Assembly: GCF_019565455.1 (NCBI RefSeq) | Contig: NZ_CP067377.1 | Coordinates: forward strand, 1,054,001-1,118,000 | Length of the DNA stretch: 64,000 bases | Reading direction: 5' to 3' | Source of the DNA: Flavobacterium oreochromis | GTDB lineage: Bacteria > Bacteroidota > Bacteroidia > Flavobacteriales > Flavobacteriaceae | Part shown: one piece after another, positions 27,154 to 36,682 of the stretch | Layout: every line of letters starts with the position of its first letter | Position numbering within the stretch: the first letter of the stretch is position 1 | The notes under the pieces: model-generated | Told to the model about the DNA's origin: nothing | Seen by the model: only the letters and a program-made list of their open reading frames with translations | The model's database searches: none | Made by a program: the position numbers and the translations under genes

Positions 27154-27750
27154 TACGGGTAATTGTAATTTTTTTCTAATAGCATAAATACGAATAGAAG
27201 CTGTAATTAATACACTTATAATCATACTTGTTTCGGTTTGTAATTGATATTTAATCATGATTAAATAAAGCCCACCACCTATAAGACAAGCAGTAGCATA
27301 TAATTGTCCTGGTTTTAATAAAGCAGGTACTTTATTACATAATACATCACAAAATAAACCGCCAAATGTAGCTGTAATCATTCCCATGATTAACGCATAA
27401 CCCGTTGGAATAGAATTTCTTAAAGCTACTTGTATTCCTACTACTGTGAATAAACCAATACCAAAGGCATCAATCCAAAAAATTAACTTTTTTATTAAGC
27501 TTGAATTTAATTTAAAAAAAAATGTTATAATCGTAGAGGTTAGTACTATTACGATAGCTACATTATCATTTACCCAATTTACAGGACGTATTCCTATTAG
27601 TAAATCTCTTAGTGTTCCACCACCATATGCCATACAAAAAGCTAATACAGAGGCACCAAAAATATCAAATCGTTTAGTTCTAGCCTTTAAAACACCTGTA
27701 ACTGCAAACACAAAAACTCCAGTATAGCTGAAAATTTGTAGAGTATCCAT
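27148..27750 (-). CDS. TRIC-type cation channel (UPF0126/YicG family)
   Basis: About 200 residues and seven hydrophobic segments built from two repeats of three helices plus one. Landmarks: FAVTGVLKARTKRFDIFGAS, AFCMAYGGGTLRDLLIG (the GGGTLRD motif at the pore) and the second repeat FFWIDAFG-like segment with ATFGGLFCDVLCNKVPALL. Bacterial TRIC proteins are trimeric K+/Na+ channels with physiological role still debated. An upstream ATG at 27768 would add MQKNKV; I prefer MDTLQIFSY at 27750, where the first membrane helix begins. Confidence 0.88.
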   Translation of the reverse strand: MDTLQIFSYTGVFVFAVTGVLKARTKRFDIFGASVLAFCMAYGGGTLRDLLIGIRPVNWVNDNVAIVIVLTSTIITFFFKLNSSLIKKLIFWIDAFGIGLFTVVGIQVALRNSIPTGYALIMGMITATFGGLFCDVLCNKVPALLKPGQLYATACLIGGGLYLIMIKYQLQTETSMIISVLITASIRIYAIRKKLQLPVI

Positions 27751-27846
27751 AACTTTATTTTTTTGCAAAGATATAGACGAATTCTGTAATAAATAGCAGT
27801 ATATTTACTTATAACAATGTAGAAAAAATTTGTTAATTTTTTAACT

Positions 27847-28892
27847 ATGACAACTCAAAAACCTTTGTTAAAGAAACAATATTATCCTATTAATGATCTA
27901 TTATATCTTTATTTAGAAAAATATAAAAGACTCACAAAAACCAATGTGTTTTATGACGATTTATTGCGTTTTCAAGGATCAGTAGTGGTTTATGATGCAA
28001 ATGGAATAGACACCCTGTGGGTAAGAGTGTATTATAATGAATTCGAAAAAAAGAAATAGATTACAGTCTCAAGAAAATTTATACACTCTTACACGCTGAT
28101 GGTGACGAAAGTAAAATTCAATTCCTGAATGTCGATCATATCGATTTTTGCACTTTTGGAAATTCGAAACCCTTTAGAGTAAAAATAAGGAATATACTCA
28201 ATGACAATTACACTCATTTTTATGTTAAAAAAGCAGATGCTTCGCGCATTTTTGGTTTAGAATTAGAAGATATTTTATCACCTAACCGAATTAATTTTCT
28301 AGTTTTCAAAGATACTTTAATAGAAGAACATATAGTAGGTATTCCAGGAGATATGTTTTTAAAAGACCATCTACAAAATTGTACTGAATCTGAAAAATCA
28401 CAAATAGCAAAAGAGTTTGTTAAGTTTAATGAACGATGTACTATAGGCTTACTTGGCGATATGCGCTCCTACAATTTTGTAGTGATTCCTATTTACGATT
28501 ATGACCATATTGTTTTTAAAATTAGAGCCATCGATTTTGACCAACAATGTTACGAAGGCGATTTCAAATTGTATAAACCACATTTATTTAAAGAAAACTA
28601 CCAGTTTAGCAAACTAGTTTCAGAAAAACTAGAAAACAATTCTATTGAACAATATAAAAATGAAGAACGATCAGTTATGGTAAAAAGGATGGTAGGCTCC
28701 GAAAAAAGATTGAATGATTTATTAAAAGCCATGAAATCGATAGAATTATCTTCTTTAGAAAAATTAAACCAACTAAAAGGAGAAATTTATGATTTCACAA
28801 AAGATATCAATTTCAAAAAAGCACAATCTATGGGAGAGGTAATTGAGGCAGCTCTTTTTTTCCTTAAGCGAAATTATAAAAGTAAAATTTAA
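27847..28892 (+). CDS. hypothetical protein with kinase-like motifs (frameshifted)
   Basis: As written, the frame stops at 28059. Adding one A to the run 28046-28052 joins it to the frame ending at 28892 and gives 348 residues with no other break. In the second half, LGDMRSYNFVVIP followed by KIRAIDFDQQCYEG resembles the catalytic loop (GDxxxxN) and metal-binding loop (IDFD) of kinase-like phosphotransferases such as HipA and aminoglycoside-type kinases. I see no glycine-rich ATP loop. The C-terminus is helical. No membrane segment. It converges on a TIM44-like and SPFH gene pair across a 51-base hairpin. The kinase idea is inference from two motifs; I do not recognise the family. Confidence 0.6.
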
Positions 28893-28913
28893 TTTTTGAT
28901 ATTATAAAATAAG

Positions 28914-28964
28914 GGGTTCAAGAGTAAAAAATAAACTGTGTGTTTATTTTTTACTCTTGGACCC
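28914..28964. terminator. long convergent hairpin terminator
   Basis: A 23-base stem starting GGGTTCAAGAGTAAAAAATA with one T-G pair and a short GTG-type loop, between two converging genes. Very stable, and able to stop transcription from both sides. Confidence 0.85.
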
Positions 28965-28985
28965 TCTATAATTTTAGAATAAAAC

Positions 28986-30424
28986 TTAAAGCGATAAATC
29001 AAATTTGCTTAAAACCCAATTTTTGGATTCATCTACAACTACAGATTCGCAATAGTTACATGTATCGTGAGTGGTATCATCATAAGGCGCACCACAGTTT
29101 GAACATTCATAACTATATACAACTTCTTTATTTTTTGAAGCTTCTTGCGATATTCCTTTTATCAATGATAAGGTAATAGGAAAAATAGTCAAATCATCAT
29201 CAATTTCTTTTAACGTATCATTTTCTAGGCGAACTCTTTTGCCACATACTTCGGCATAAAAATCAACTTCTATTTTATTATCTGCTGTTTTTGAATAAAA
29301 TCTAGTAGTTACTTCTTTTAAGTACAAACGCTCAAAAACAACATTGTTAAAAAAATTTTGTTTTAAGGAAAGAATTTCTTCTTTTAAGTTTTGATGTGCA
29401 AAACGTTCTAACTTTATTTCTTTACCGCCAGTTAATACATCAAAAATTTGCATACAAATATTTGAAGCAATGTCCTCAAGAGATTGAATATTAAAATTAT
29501 TATCAAACTTACAAAGCTCTTTTAGAGTCTCATCATAATTTAATCGACTTTCTTCATTAAAGTTTTCTTCTTGTGTAATTTCACATAAAACCCAATCGTA
29601 AGTAGGATTATTAGTTAAGGTTTTACAACTTGGACAACGCGAAATTTCACCTAAATCATTAGTAATTAAAGTACCACAATTAGGACAGTTATTACCAGAA
29701 TATAAATCGGTAGTAGGTATGGAGTTACCTTTTTTAATAAACGAATAATACTCAATTGCATAATCACCTTCATAAGATTCTTTCATCGATTTGAATTTGT
29801 CTGAGTAAAAAGTATCATCTAATTCAAAATCAATTCTAACATCAACGATTTGGAAATCATTGTAGGTAAAAGTATTTTCTACTGAAATATTCTGAATTTT
29901 TATATTGTCCATTACGTTGTGCTGCGACAATTTTTGCATCATTTTAATTTGCACCGATAATTTTTGATACAAACCATCAGACATCCATTTTCTTACTGAA
30001 GATAATTCTTGATTTTGCCAAGCTTTTTGCATTTCTAAAAAGGCTGTGCGAACTTTTTGTGCATTCAAACCTTCAGGAAATGGTAAGTTTTGTATAGGTC
30101 TAGGTTGGTAATTATCATTTTGAAAATCTTCTTCGGTATCAAAAATACTCTTCTTACCATTCTTTTTGTATACCATTGATAGATCAAATAAATAACGATG
30201 ATTACAAGAATTATTCGATAATCAAGAGAGCCACCGCCACCGCCACCGTCAAAATGACCACCGCTAAAATGACCACTACCAAAGTGGCTTCCACCTGAAC
30301 TACTTGAAGAACGAGATCTACCACCTCCACCACCTAATCTTGCATAAGTTTCAGTAATAGTAAGTATAAAAATTATGAGAAGAAAACTATTTTTCTTGAG
30401 TAGTTTTAAATTTTTTTTCATCAT
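28986..30424 (-). CDS. TIM44-like domain protein with zinc ribbons (frameshifted)
   Basis: The N-terminal part (30424 down) has a hydrophobic start, a Gly/Ser/His low-complexity stretch (GGGGGRSRSSSSSGGSHFGS) and a membrane helix LDYRIILVIIVIYLIYQWYT. As written it ends in a spurious tail. One A added at 30163-30167 joins it to FDTEEDFQ and LNAQKVRTAFLEMQKAWQNQ, the opening of a TIM44-like/NTF2-type domain, for 479 residues in total. Two zinc ribbons follow: CPNCG...CPSC (about residue 250) and CSNCGAPY...CNYC near the C-terminus. TIM44-like domains bind membranes or partner proteins. It overlaps the SPFH gene by four bases (ATGA type), so the two form an operon. Confidence 0.75.
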
Positions 30425-31519
30425 ACATTAGGTAAAGGTGGTGGAGTATTTACAAACAAGTTTGATAATTCGGTCACAGCTCCTGCAGCAGTCCAGTTAG
30501 CCATAGAATTTGTCCAAACTAATGTTTCTCTTGTTAATTGGTTTGTACTCACTAAGTTTTTAAGAGCTTCTATTTCAAAAGGTCCAGCTTGTTGACCATT
30601 GATTACCACAAAGTATGAAATTTGTACTGGAATAGGAGGTGGCGTAGCGGTATTTTGTACAGGAGTTGAATTAAGCATAGCATTAGAAATAACATTGCCC
30701 ATACCCATACCTACACCCATACCTACACCCATACCAGACATGTTAGGATTAGCTGCTGCTGTTTCGATACTTTGTGCCGCTTTAAATTGAGTAAGTTTTT
30801 GCATATCTATTTTATTTAATCTAGAATATTCAAAAATTTCTTCTTTAATCTTATCTGGCATCGAAACGTTTTCAACTAAAAATTTAGTAATTTCTAAACC
30901 ATATTCGGCAAAATCTTGATTTAATTTTAATTGAACTTCTCTTGAAAGTTCTTCGATATTTCCAGCAAATTTTTCGATAGTCAAATTTCCTGAACCTATA
31001 GAAGCGGTGAATTTAGATACCATTAAACTTCTTAATTGCCCATTTATTTCTTCGGTTGTGTAATAGGTTCCTGTTCCTGCAACTTCTTTCAAGAATTTAC
31101 CCCCATCAATAACTTTATAAGCAAATGTACCAAAGGCACGTAATTCAATAAAACCAAATCTTGGGTCTTCAATAGTAATTGCATTTTTTGTTCCCCATTT
31201 TTGATCTATAAACTGGCGTGTGTTTATAAAATATACATCGGCTTTAAATGGACTATCAAAACCATATTTCCACCCTTTTAAAGAGGTCAAAATAGGCATG
31301 TTTTGAGTACTCAATGTGTACATACCTGGTTGATAAACATCGGCAATAGTACCTTCATTTAAAAATACAGCTTGTTGTGATTCACGCACTGTAAGTTTTG
31401 CATTCATTTTTATTTCATTATCGTGGCGTGGAAACTTCCAAATAATTAGCTCATTTGATTCGTCAACCCAATCAATAATGTCAATAAATTCATTTTTTAA
31501 AAAAATTAAATATTCCCAT
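30421..31519 (-). CDS. SPFH domain protein with C-terminal GYF_2 domain (frameshifted near start)
   Basis: The uninterrupted frame starts at 31407, but that misses the usual N-terminus. From ATG at 31519, removing one base from the A-run 31499-31505 gives MGIFNFLKNEFIDIIDWVDE, then LIIWKFPRHDNEIK and RESQQAVFLNEG, the normal start of YdjI-type SPFH proteins (also called virion core protein-like). This yields 365 residues. The SPFH domain (QFIDQKWGTKNAITIEDPRF) is followed by a glycine-methionine repeat (GMGVGMGVGMGMG) and a GYF_2 domain (YFVVINGQQAGPFEIEAL). Such proteins assemble at the membrane under stress. Operon with the TIM44-like gene. Confidence 0.8.
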
Positions 31520-31615
31520 AATGATTTGTTTTATTTATTGTTCTGTATAAGTGTACAATTAAACACTTTTGTATCACAAAGTATTAAAATATTTTGTAAC
31601 AATTAAAAAATAATA

Positions 31616-31790
31616 ACAGTAGTGGTATTTATTTTTTATGTTTTGGCGAGGTTAGAGTTAATAACAGAGGAAATTGAAGATCCATTTTGGGGAGATGAAA
31701 ACGATTTACCTATCAAAAAAATAACGTTGAATATAAAAAAACAGGTTGATGATATTTTATTGACAACAAAATATACCTATTTCATTAAAA
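31616..31790 (+). pseudogene. fragment of a bestrophin-type chloride channel gene
   Basis: A short plus-strand reading piece encodes VFIFYVLARLELITEEIEDP followed by FWGDENDLPI and NIKKQVDDIL. This matches the C-terminal helix and conserved IAEEIEDPFG-NDLP motif of bacterial bestrophin (UPF0187) channels. Nothing upstream resembles the rest of the protein (about 230 residues are missing), so this is a remnant of a deleted gene. Its far end runs into the opposite-strand DUF1294 gene. Confidence 0.65.
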
Positions 31791-32049
31791 AGAAAATTAT
31801 AAAAATTGTAGCTACAAGAACGAGTAAAAACTTCCACAAAAAGCTTCCTTTAGAAATTTTGTGATTAAATATAATCATACCAAGTAACCCTCCTAATGCA
31901 CCACCTATAAGGCTAAAAATTAATAAATCTTTTTCAGGAATTCTTCTTTTATTTTTGATTGCTAATAATTTATCTATACCAAAGAGTATAAATGTTACTG
32001 AGCTAATGCTAACTAAATATAGGAGTATAAATTTCATAAAAAATGCCAA
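31777..32049 (-). CDS. DUF1294 small membrane protein
   Basis: 90 residues, three hydrophobic helices. FGIDKLLAIKNKRRIPEKDL followed by LLIFSLIGGALGGLLGMIIF and HKISKGSFLWKF is the DUF1294 signature (DK-A---RRI-E--LL, GG--G---G, H-T-K--F). Function unknown. A start a few codons later (MKFILLYLV) is possible. Confidence 0.85.
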   Translation of the reverse strand: MAFFMKFILLYLVSISSVTFILFGIDKLLAIKNKRRIPEKDLLIFSLIGGALGGLLGMIIFNHKISKGSFLWKFLLVLVATIFIIFFLMK

Positions 32050-32095
32050 AAATAAGGATTTGATTTAATCTGTCGTTAATAAAAAAATAGATAGT

Positions 32096-32103
32096 TATCT
32101 TTG
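32096..32103 (+). promoter_or_regulatory. -7 box for the TonB receptor gene
   Basis: TATCTTTG, an exact TAnnTTTG box, 27 bases before the proposed start. Confidence 0.6.
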
Positions 32104-32129
32104 AGTCTTAAAATTATATCTACAGTATT

Positions 32130-34370
32130 TTGAAAAAAATTTTCACATTTTTTGTTTTATTTAAAAGTATAATTTGTTTCACTCAAACTAAATATGAACT
32201 AAAGGGATATTTATTAGATGAAATAAACAATCCATTGTATGCAAAATTAATTATTAACAATGGTATAACAGAACAAATTATTCAGACTAATTCTGATGGT
32301 TATTTTTCTTTATTTTCAGAAGAAGGAATTATTGAAATTAAATGCCTAATAAATGATACTCCAACATATATTCAAAAATTAGATTTTAAAAAAAATGAAC
32401 TAATTACTCTACACGTTAAGAGAAATAAGGAAATAAATGAAGTGATAATTTCAGAAGAAAAAAAGAAAAAAATAATTATTCAAAATAAAGAAAATATAAA
32501 ATTTAATATTAACCAATTTTCTGAATTACCTTCTTTGACTGGTCTTCCAGATATATCAAAAATACTGCAATTAACACCTGGTGTACAAAATTCTGGTGAT
32601 GTAAATGGGTATCTATATGTTAGAGGCGGAGATGCTGGACAAACTATATTTAGATATAATGATGTACCCATTTATGGTTCAGCTCATCTTTTTGGAATAT
32701 TTCCATTTTATAATACTTTCCATATAGGTGATGTAATTTATGATAAAACAAATCTAAATTCTTCTACTGGTAATGTATTAGGAGCTTCAATTATCTTAAA
32801 ACCTGATTTACATAAAATTGAAAAAGAGACATTTAGTGGAAATATAGGGTTACTATCATCTCAATTTAACTTAAAATTTCCTTTTCAAAAAAGCAAGGTA
32901 TCTTTTTCTTTTAGAAAAACATATATTGATGAAATACTAAAATTATTTACAATTCAGAACGATGTAAATTATAAATTTGATGATATTAACTTAAGTGTAT
33001 TACATAATTTTAATTCAAAGTCTATTTTTACTTTTGATTGGTTTTATTCTAAGGATCAATTAAAATATAATAGTGATGATTTATTTGCTAATATTAATAT
33101 TAATTGGAGTAATTATTTATTAAACAGTCAATTCAGTCATATTTTTTCAGAAAATTCTAAATATTATTTACAATTTTATTTTTCAGGTAATCAAAATAGA
33201 ATGGATATTAATCAAGGTAATTTGAAGATTAATATAGAAACAGGTATAACAGATATAGGAATTAAGAATACTTTTTTTTACAATTTTAAAAAAATTAAAA
33301 CACAAACAGGGTTTATGTTTAATTTTTACAAGATTGTTCCATATAATTTAAATTTAAATAATTTTGGTCTTTTACCCAATAGAAATTATCCTAATAGTAT
33401 TGTTAGTCAGTTAAGTTTGTATGAAGATTTAAATTTTAATTTAACTACGGATTTACAAATGAAATTAGCATTAAGATTTAATTATTTAATTCCCCAAAAT
33501 GAAAAAGGAATATTTTCATTTGAACCTAAGTTAGGATTTTATTTGTTTGGAGAAAATAGAACTAATTACTTTTTAACTATAACTCGAAAATCCCAAAATA
33601 TTAATTTAGTTACTTCTTCTAGTGTAGGTATTCCAACAGATTTTTGGACTCATGTTAATCATACTATTCCTTTACCTATATCAACTGAAATAAGTTTAGG
33701 TACTAATATCTTTATTACAAAAAAATGGTCTTCTACTCAGAGTATTTTTTATAATGCTATGCAAAACCTAACTATTTATCCTTTTGCTTTATCTCAGTTT
33801 AATGAAACAGCGAGTCTTGATAAAGATTTATATTTTGGAAGAGGAAATTCATATGGTTATGAATTTATATTAAAAAAAGATGTAGGAAAATGGAAAGGAT
33901 GGTTAAGTTATACATGGAGTAGATCATTAAGAAATTTCCCATTAATTAATAACGATGCAATTTTTTATTCAAAATATGATAGAAGGCATAATATGAATAT
34001 GATGTTAACATTTGATATTAATTCTAAGACAAGTCTGGGTTTAACACAAATTGTGAGTTCAGGCAACCGTTTTACTTCTGCTAATCAAATTTATTTTATA
34101 AATAATGTACCTGTAAAGGAATATAATGAATATAATAATGCTCAGTTACCAACTTATTTTAGAACTGATTTTTCAATTAATTATTGGTTAAGTAGAAAAA
34201 AAACAAAAGAAAGTAAATTATCATTGAGTATCTATAATTTATTTAACTATATAAATCCAATTTTTCAATATATAAAATTTAATGAGAGCGATCAAGAAAT
34301 TTCAATCCAAAAAGAAGATAAAGTATTTTATAGAATGTTACCTTCAGTTAGTTGGTATTACAAATTTTAA
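32130..34370 (+). CDS. TonB-dependent outer-membrane receptor
   Basis: 746 residues. Starts at TTG (MKKIFTFFVLFKSIICFTQ is a signal peptide; there is no ATG in a better position). Then comes a carboxypeptidase-regulatory-like domain (ELKGYLLDEINNPLYAKLII), a plug domain with DISKILQLTPGVQNSGDVNG, YLYVRGGDAGQTIFRYNDVP and IYGSAHLFGIF, and a long beta-barrel ending in SVSWYYKF (aromatic last residue). It imports an unknown large substrate using TonB energy. The following gene encodes a DUF4249 lipoprotein, the usual partner of this receptor subclass. Confidence 0.9.
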   Translation: MKKIFTFFVLFKSIICFTQTKYELKGYLLDEINNPLYAKLIINNGITEQIIQTNSDGYFSLFSEEGIIEIKCLINDTPTYIQKLDFKKNELITLHVKRNKEINEVIISEEKKKKIIIQNKENIKFNINQFSELPSLTGLPDISKILQLTPGVQNSGDVNGYLYVRGGDAGQTIFRYNDVPIYGSAHLFGIFPFYNTFHIGDVIYDKTNLNSSTGNVLGASIILKPDLHKIEKETFSGNIGLLSSQFNLKFPFQKSKVSFSFRKTYIDEILKLFTIQNDVNYKFDDINLSVLHNFNSKSIFTFDWFYSKDQLKYNSDDLFANININWSNYLLNSQFSHIFSENSKYYLQFYFSGNQNRMDINQGNLKINIETGITDIGIKNTFFYNFKKIKTQTGFMFNFYKIVPYNLNLNNFGLLPNRNYPNSIVSQLSLYEDLNFNLTTDLQMKLALRFNYLIPQNEKGIFSFEPKLGFYLFGENRTNYFLTITRKSQNINLVTSSSVGIPTDFWTHVNHTIPLPISTEISLGTNIFITKKWSSTQSIFYNAMQNLTIYPFALSQFNETASLDKDLYFGRGNSYGYEFILKKDVGKWKGWLSYTWSRSLRNFPLINNDAIFYSKYDRRHNMNMMLTFDINSKTSLGLTQIVSSGNRFTSANQIYFINNVPVKEYNEYNNAQLPTYFRTDFSINYWLSRKKTKESKLSLSIYNLFNYINPIFQYIKFNESDQEISIQKEDKVFYRMLPSVSWYYKF

Positions 34371-35193
34371 TATTGTAAGAGTAATTATTTGTTTCTTTTT
34401 AATAAGTTGTCAAGAAGAAAAAAATGTTACAAATGCTCCTATGAAAATTGTAGTAGAAGGTTCAATAGAAGAAAAAGAACCTGCTTTTGTAGTTCTTTCT
34501 AAAAGTATCCCTATAAATGTAAATTTGAATTTAAATACTATTGATCAGTATTTTATTCGAGCGGCAAAAGTAACCGTTTCAACAGATGATAAACAAGAAA
34601 TTTTGAGACTTAAAATGATGCCAGGTTATTACCCTCCTTTTGTATATGTAGGGGAAGAAATATTAGGTCAAATAGGAAAAAAATACCATTTAAAAGTAGA
34701 ATATAAAGGTCAGATTATAACAGCCGAAACTATAATCCCTAAAACAGTATTAATTCAAACATTAGATTTTCAAAAAATAGATGAAAATAAAGGTAAATTA
34801 GTAATAGGATTTACAGATGATTTAGACAAAAACTATTATCAAATAACAACTCGTATTAGAGGTAAAGACTCTTTATTTGTTCCAACTCTCTATGGAAATA
34901 TTGATGATAATTCTTTAAAAGGAGAAAAGGTAAGTCTTAATATTTTAAAAGGAATTAAATTTTTTCCTGAAAAAGATACTGATACTAATTTTCCAATAGA
35001 TAAAATTATAGAAGTCAAACTTAAAAATATGAATAAAGAGACTTATGAATTTTGGAATAGTTGGCAAAATGATGTTTTAAATGGTCAAAATCCTTTATTC
35101 CCATCTGTTTTTAATTTAAAAACTAATATTAAGGGAGGATTTGGTATTTGGGCAGGTTATGGAAGTGATTTAAAATTAATTAGAGCTAAATGA
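34282..35193 (+). CDS. DUF4249 lipoprotein, partner of the TonB receptor
   Basis: The frame is open from an ATG at 34282, inside the receptor gene, but the first 30 residues are lysine-rich and look like shadow sequence. The lipoprotein signal IVRVIICFFLISC lies just after the receptor stop at 34370, so translation probably begins near 34366-34390 at a non-ATG codon, or a small indel hides the true start. The mature part has KIVVEGSIEEKEPAFVVLSK and KYHLKVEYKGQIITAETIIP, typical of DUF4249 (immunoglobulin-like, always beside TonB receptors). It ends LINRAK-like and is followed by a strong terminator. Confidence 0.75.
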   Translation: MRAIKKFQSKKKIKYFIECYLQLVGITNFNIVRVIICFFLISCQEEKNVTNAPMKIVVEGSIEEKEPAFVVLSKSIPINVNLNLNTIDQYFIRAAKVTVSTDDKQEILRLKMMPGYYPPFVYVGEEILGQIGKKYHLKVEYKGQIITAETIIPKTVLIQTLDFQKIDENKGKLVIGFTDDLDKNYYQITTRIRGKDSLFVPTLYGNIDDNSLKGEKVSLNILKGIKFFPEKDTDTNFPIDKIIEVKLKNMNKETYEFWNSWQNDVLNGQNPLFPSVFNLKTNIKGGFGIWAGYGSDLKLIRAK

Positions 35194-35200
35194 AACAAAT

Positions 35201-35227
35201 AAAAAGGGAGGTTTAACCTCCCTTTTT
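35201..35227. terminator. bidirectional terminator
   Basis: Inverted repeat AAAAAGGGAGGTT / AACCTCCCTTTTT between converging genes, flanked by T-runs on both strands. Confidence 0.9.
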
Positions 35228-35229
35228 AA

Positions 35230-36555
35230 TTAGTTAAAAACATTTATAAAATTTTTAATTTCAGTTTTTAAAGAATCAAAACCAGTTGAAAAATAAACAT
35301 TCATGGCTACTAATGTAGTATCATTAAACTTTAAATACATGACTTCATTATAATAATCAACTTTTTCACCTTTAGTATTACTTGGTTGCCATAGACCATT
35401 TTCCCATATAACGGGATGAAATGTACTTCTTTTAAAATCAGATTTCCAAACAATATCAGCAATTTTAGTTTTATCTTTTTTAGAAACTAAAGCTAATTTG
35501 ATGTGTTTGTTAGATGCATTCTCAAGTAATTGACTTTTAGTTTTATTATAAATATTTAAATTTTTATAATAATCACTAGAAGAATAATTAGGATATGGTA
35601 GATCTTGTCTAATTTTATTTTGTTCATTTTTTAAAGATTCATTATCTACATCACCTAAAATAACAAAATTGTCCATTATTGAATAAAAAACATTTGCTTT
35701 ACCATAATAACTAGCTAAATCTTGTTCAGCTAGTAACTTATCTATTTGCGCAGTACTATTCGCATCAAAACTTAATATATTTTTCCCGTTATAAGACAAT
35801 TTAGCAGAAGCTGTAGATTTTTCTTGTTTGTTTGTATTAATTTCTAAAGAATATCCATCATTAACATTTAATTTAAATGAAGAAGTTAATGGTACTTCAT
35901 TTATTGTACCAAATGTATTTTTAAGAGAAATTGTTCCAGTTTCTACATTATTAATCTTAATCTTAGCTTCTACAGAAAGAGGTAAGTATAAATTATCAAA
36001 TACTTCTGGGGTAATTACCATTTGTTGAGGATAACCATTAGTATTATATACCCATTGGTATTTTATAGGTGTATCTATGATTTTAATCTTAATTTTAGAT
36101 GATACAGATGTAGCTATTAATTCAGTATCATTAGTTGTACCTATTTTTTTTGATGGAAATTTGAAGACTAAATTTTCATTTGATAATGTTTTATCCCATC
36201 TCTTCATCGTATTGTTCCAAGTATAAATACCATACGCATCAGATAAATTTAAAATTTCATTTAAACCATTTTCTAGTTTTCCATTGGAAAGGTCAATAGG
36301 ATTTGATTTTAAAAGAAAATCTAAATTACGAATCGCTTCAATTGTAGAAGAAGTTTTAGTTTTTTCGAATTCCTGTAAAGTTGTTTTTGCTTCATCTTCC
36401 AATTTTAACTTTTGCTGTTCAGAAGAAAGACTTGAATAAGGTGCATTTTGCAGATTGGTAGTGTTAGGTGTTACATCCGCTATGATTTCATCTTCATTTT
36501 TAGAACATGAAAATAAAAACTGTAATGCTAAAACCCCTACAAATAGTTTTTTCAT
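35230..36555 (-). CDS. hypothetical lipoprotein
   Basis: 441 residues. Lipobox in MKKLFVGVLALQFLFSC with the acylated cysteine at 17. The mature protein is rich in Asn, Lys and Thr. Recognisable pieces are LSLSDAYGIYTWNN-like and WKSDFKRSTFHPVIWENG, but I cannot name the family. No repeats and no second membrane segment. It is probably an outer-membrane lipoprotein of unknown function. The stop is two bases from the shared terminator. Confidence 0.75.
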   Translation of the reverse strand: MKKLFVGVLALQFLFSCSKNEDEIIADVTPNTTNLQNAPYSSLSSEQQKLKLEDEAKTTLQEFEKTKTSSTIEAIRNLDFLLKSNPIDLSNGKLENGLNEILNLSDAYGIYTWNNTMKRWDKTLSNENLVFKFPSKKIGTTNDTELIATSVSSKIKIKIIDTPIKYQWVYNTNGYPQQMVITPEVFDNLYLPLSVEAKIKINNVETGTISLKNTFGTINEVPLTSSFKLNVNDGYSLEINTNKQEKSTASAKLSYNGKNILSFDANSTAQIDKLLAEQDLASYYGKANVFYSIMDNFVILGDVDNESLKNEQNKIRQDLPYPNYSSSDYYKNLNIYNKTKSQLLENASNKHIKLALVSKKDKTKIADIVWKSDFKRSTFHPVIWENGLWQPSNTKGEKVDYYNEVMYLKFNDTTLVAMNVYFSTGFDSLKTEIKNFINVFN

Positions 36556-36682
36556 AATAAATTGTTTATTTTAAAAATTTTTACAAAATTAATTATTTAC
36601 ATAGAATTAATCAGAAAAATTCTATTAAAAAATTCTTTAATATGTATTGAAGATGTTATTTTAGCAACCTTATTTTTTCAAA

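Noticed and set aside
28164..28175. Twelve-base match (TCGAAACCCTTT) between the CRISPR spacer and the kinase-like gene
   Set aside because: The match is at the end of the spacer far from the PAM side and stops after 12 bases. With no seed match it is more likely chance than a target, though it is worth remembering when the full genome is searched.
31791..31864. Continuation of the bestrophin-like frame to 31864
   Set aside because: This part lies opposite the DUF1294 gene and no longer resembles bestrophin, so I end the remnant near 31790.
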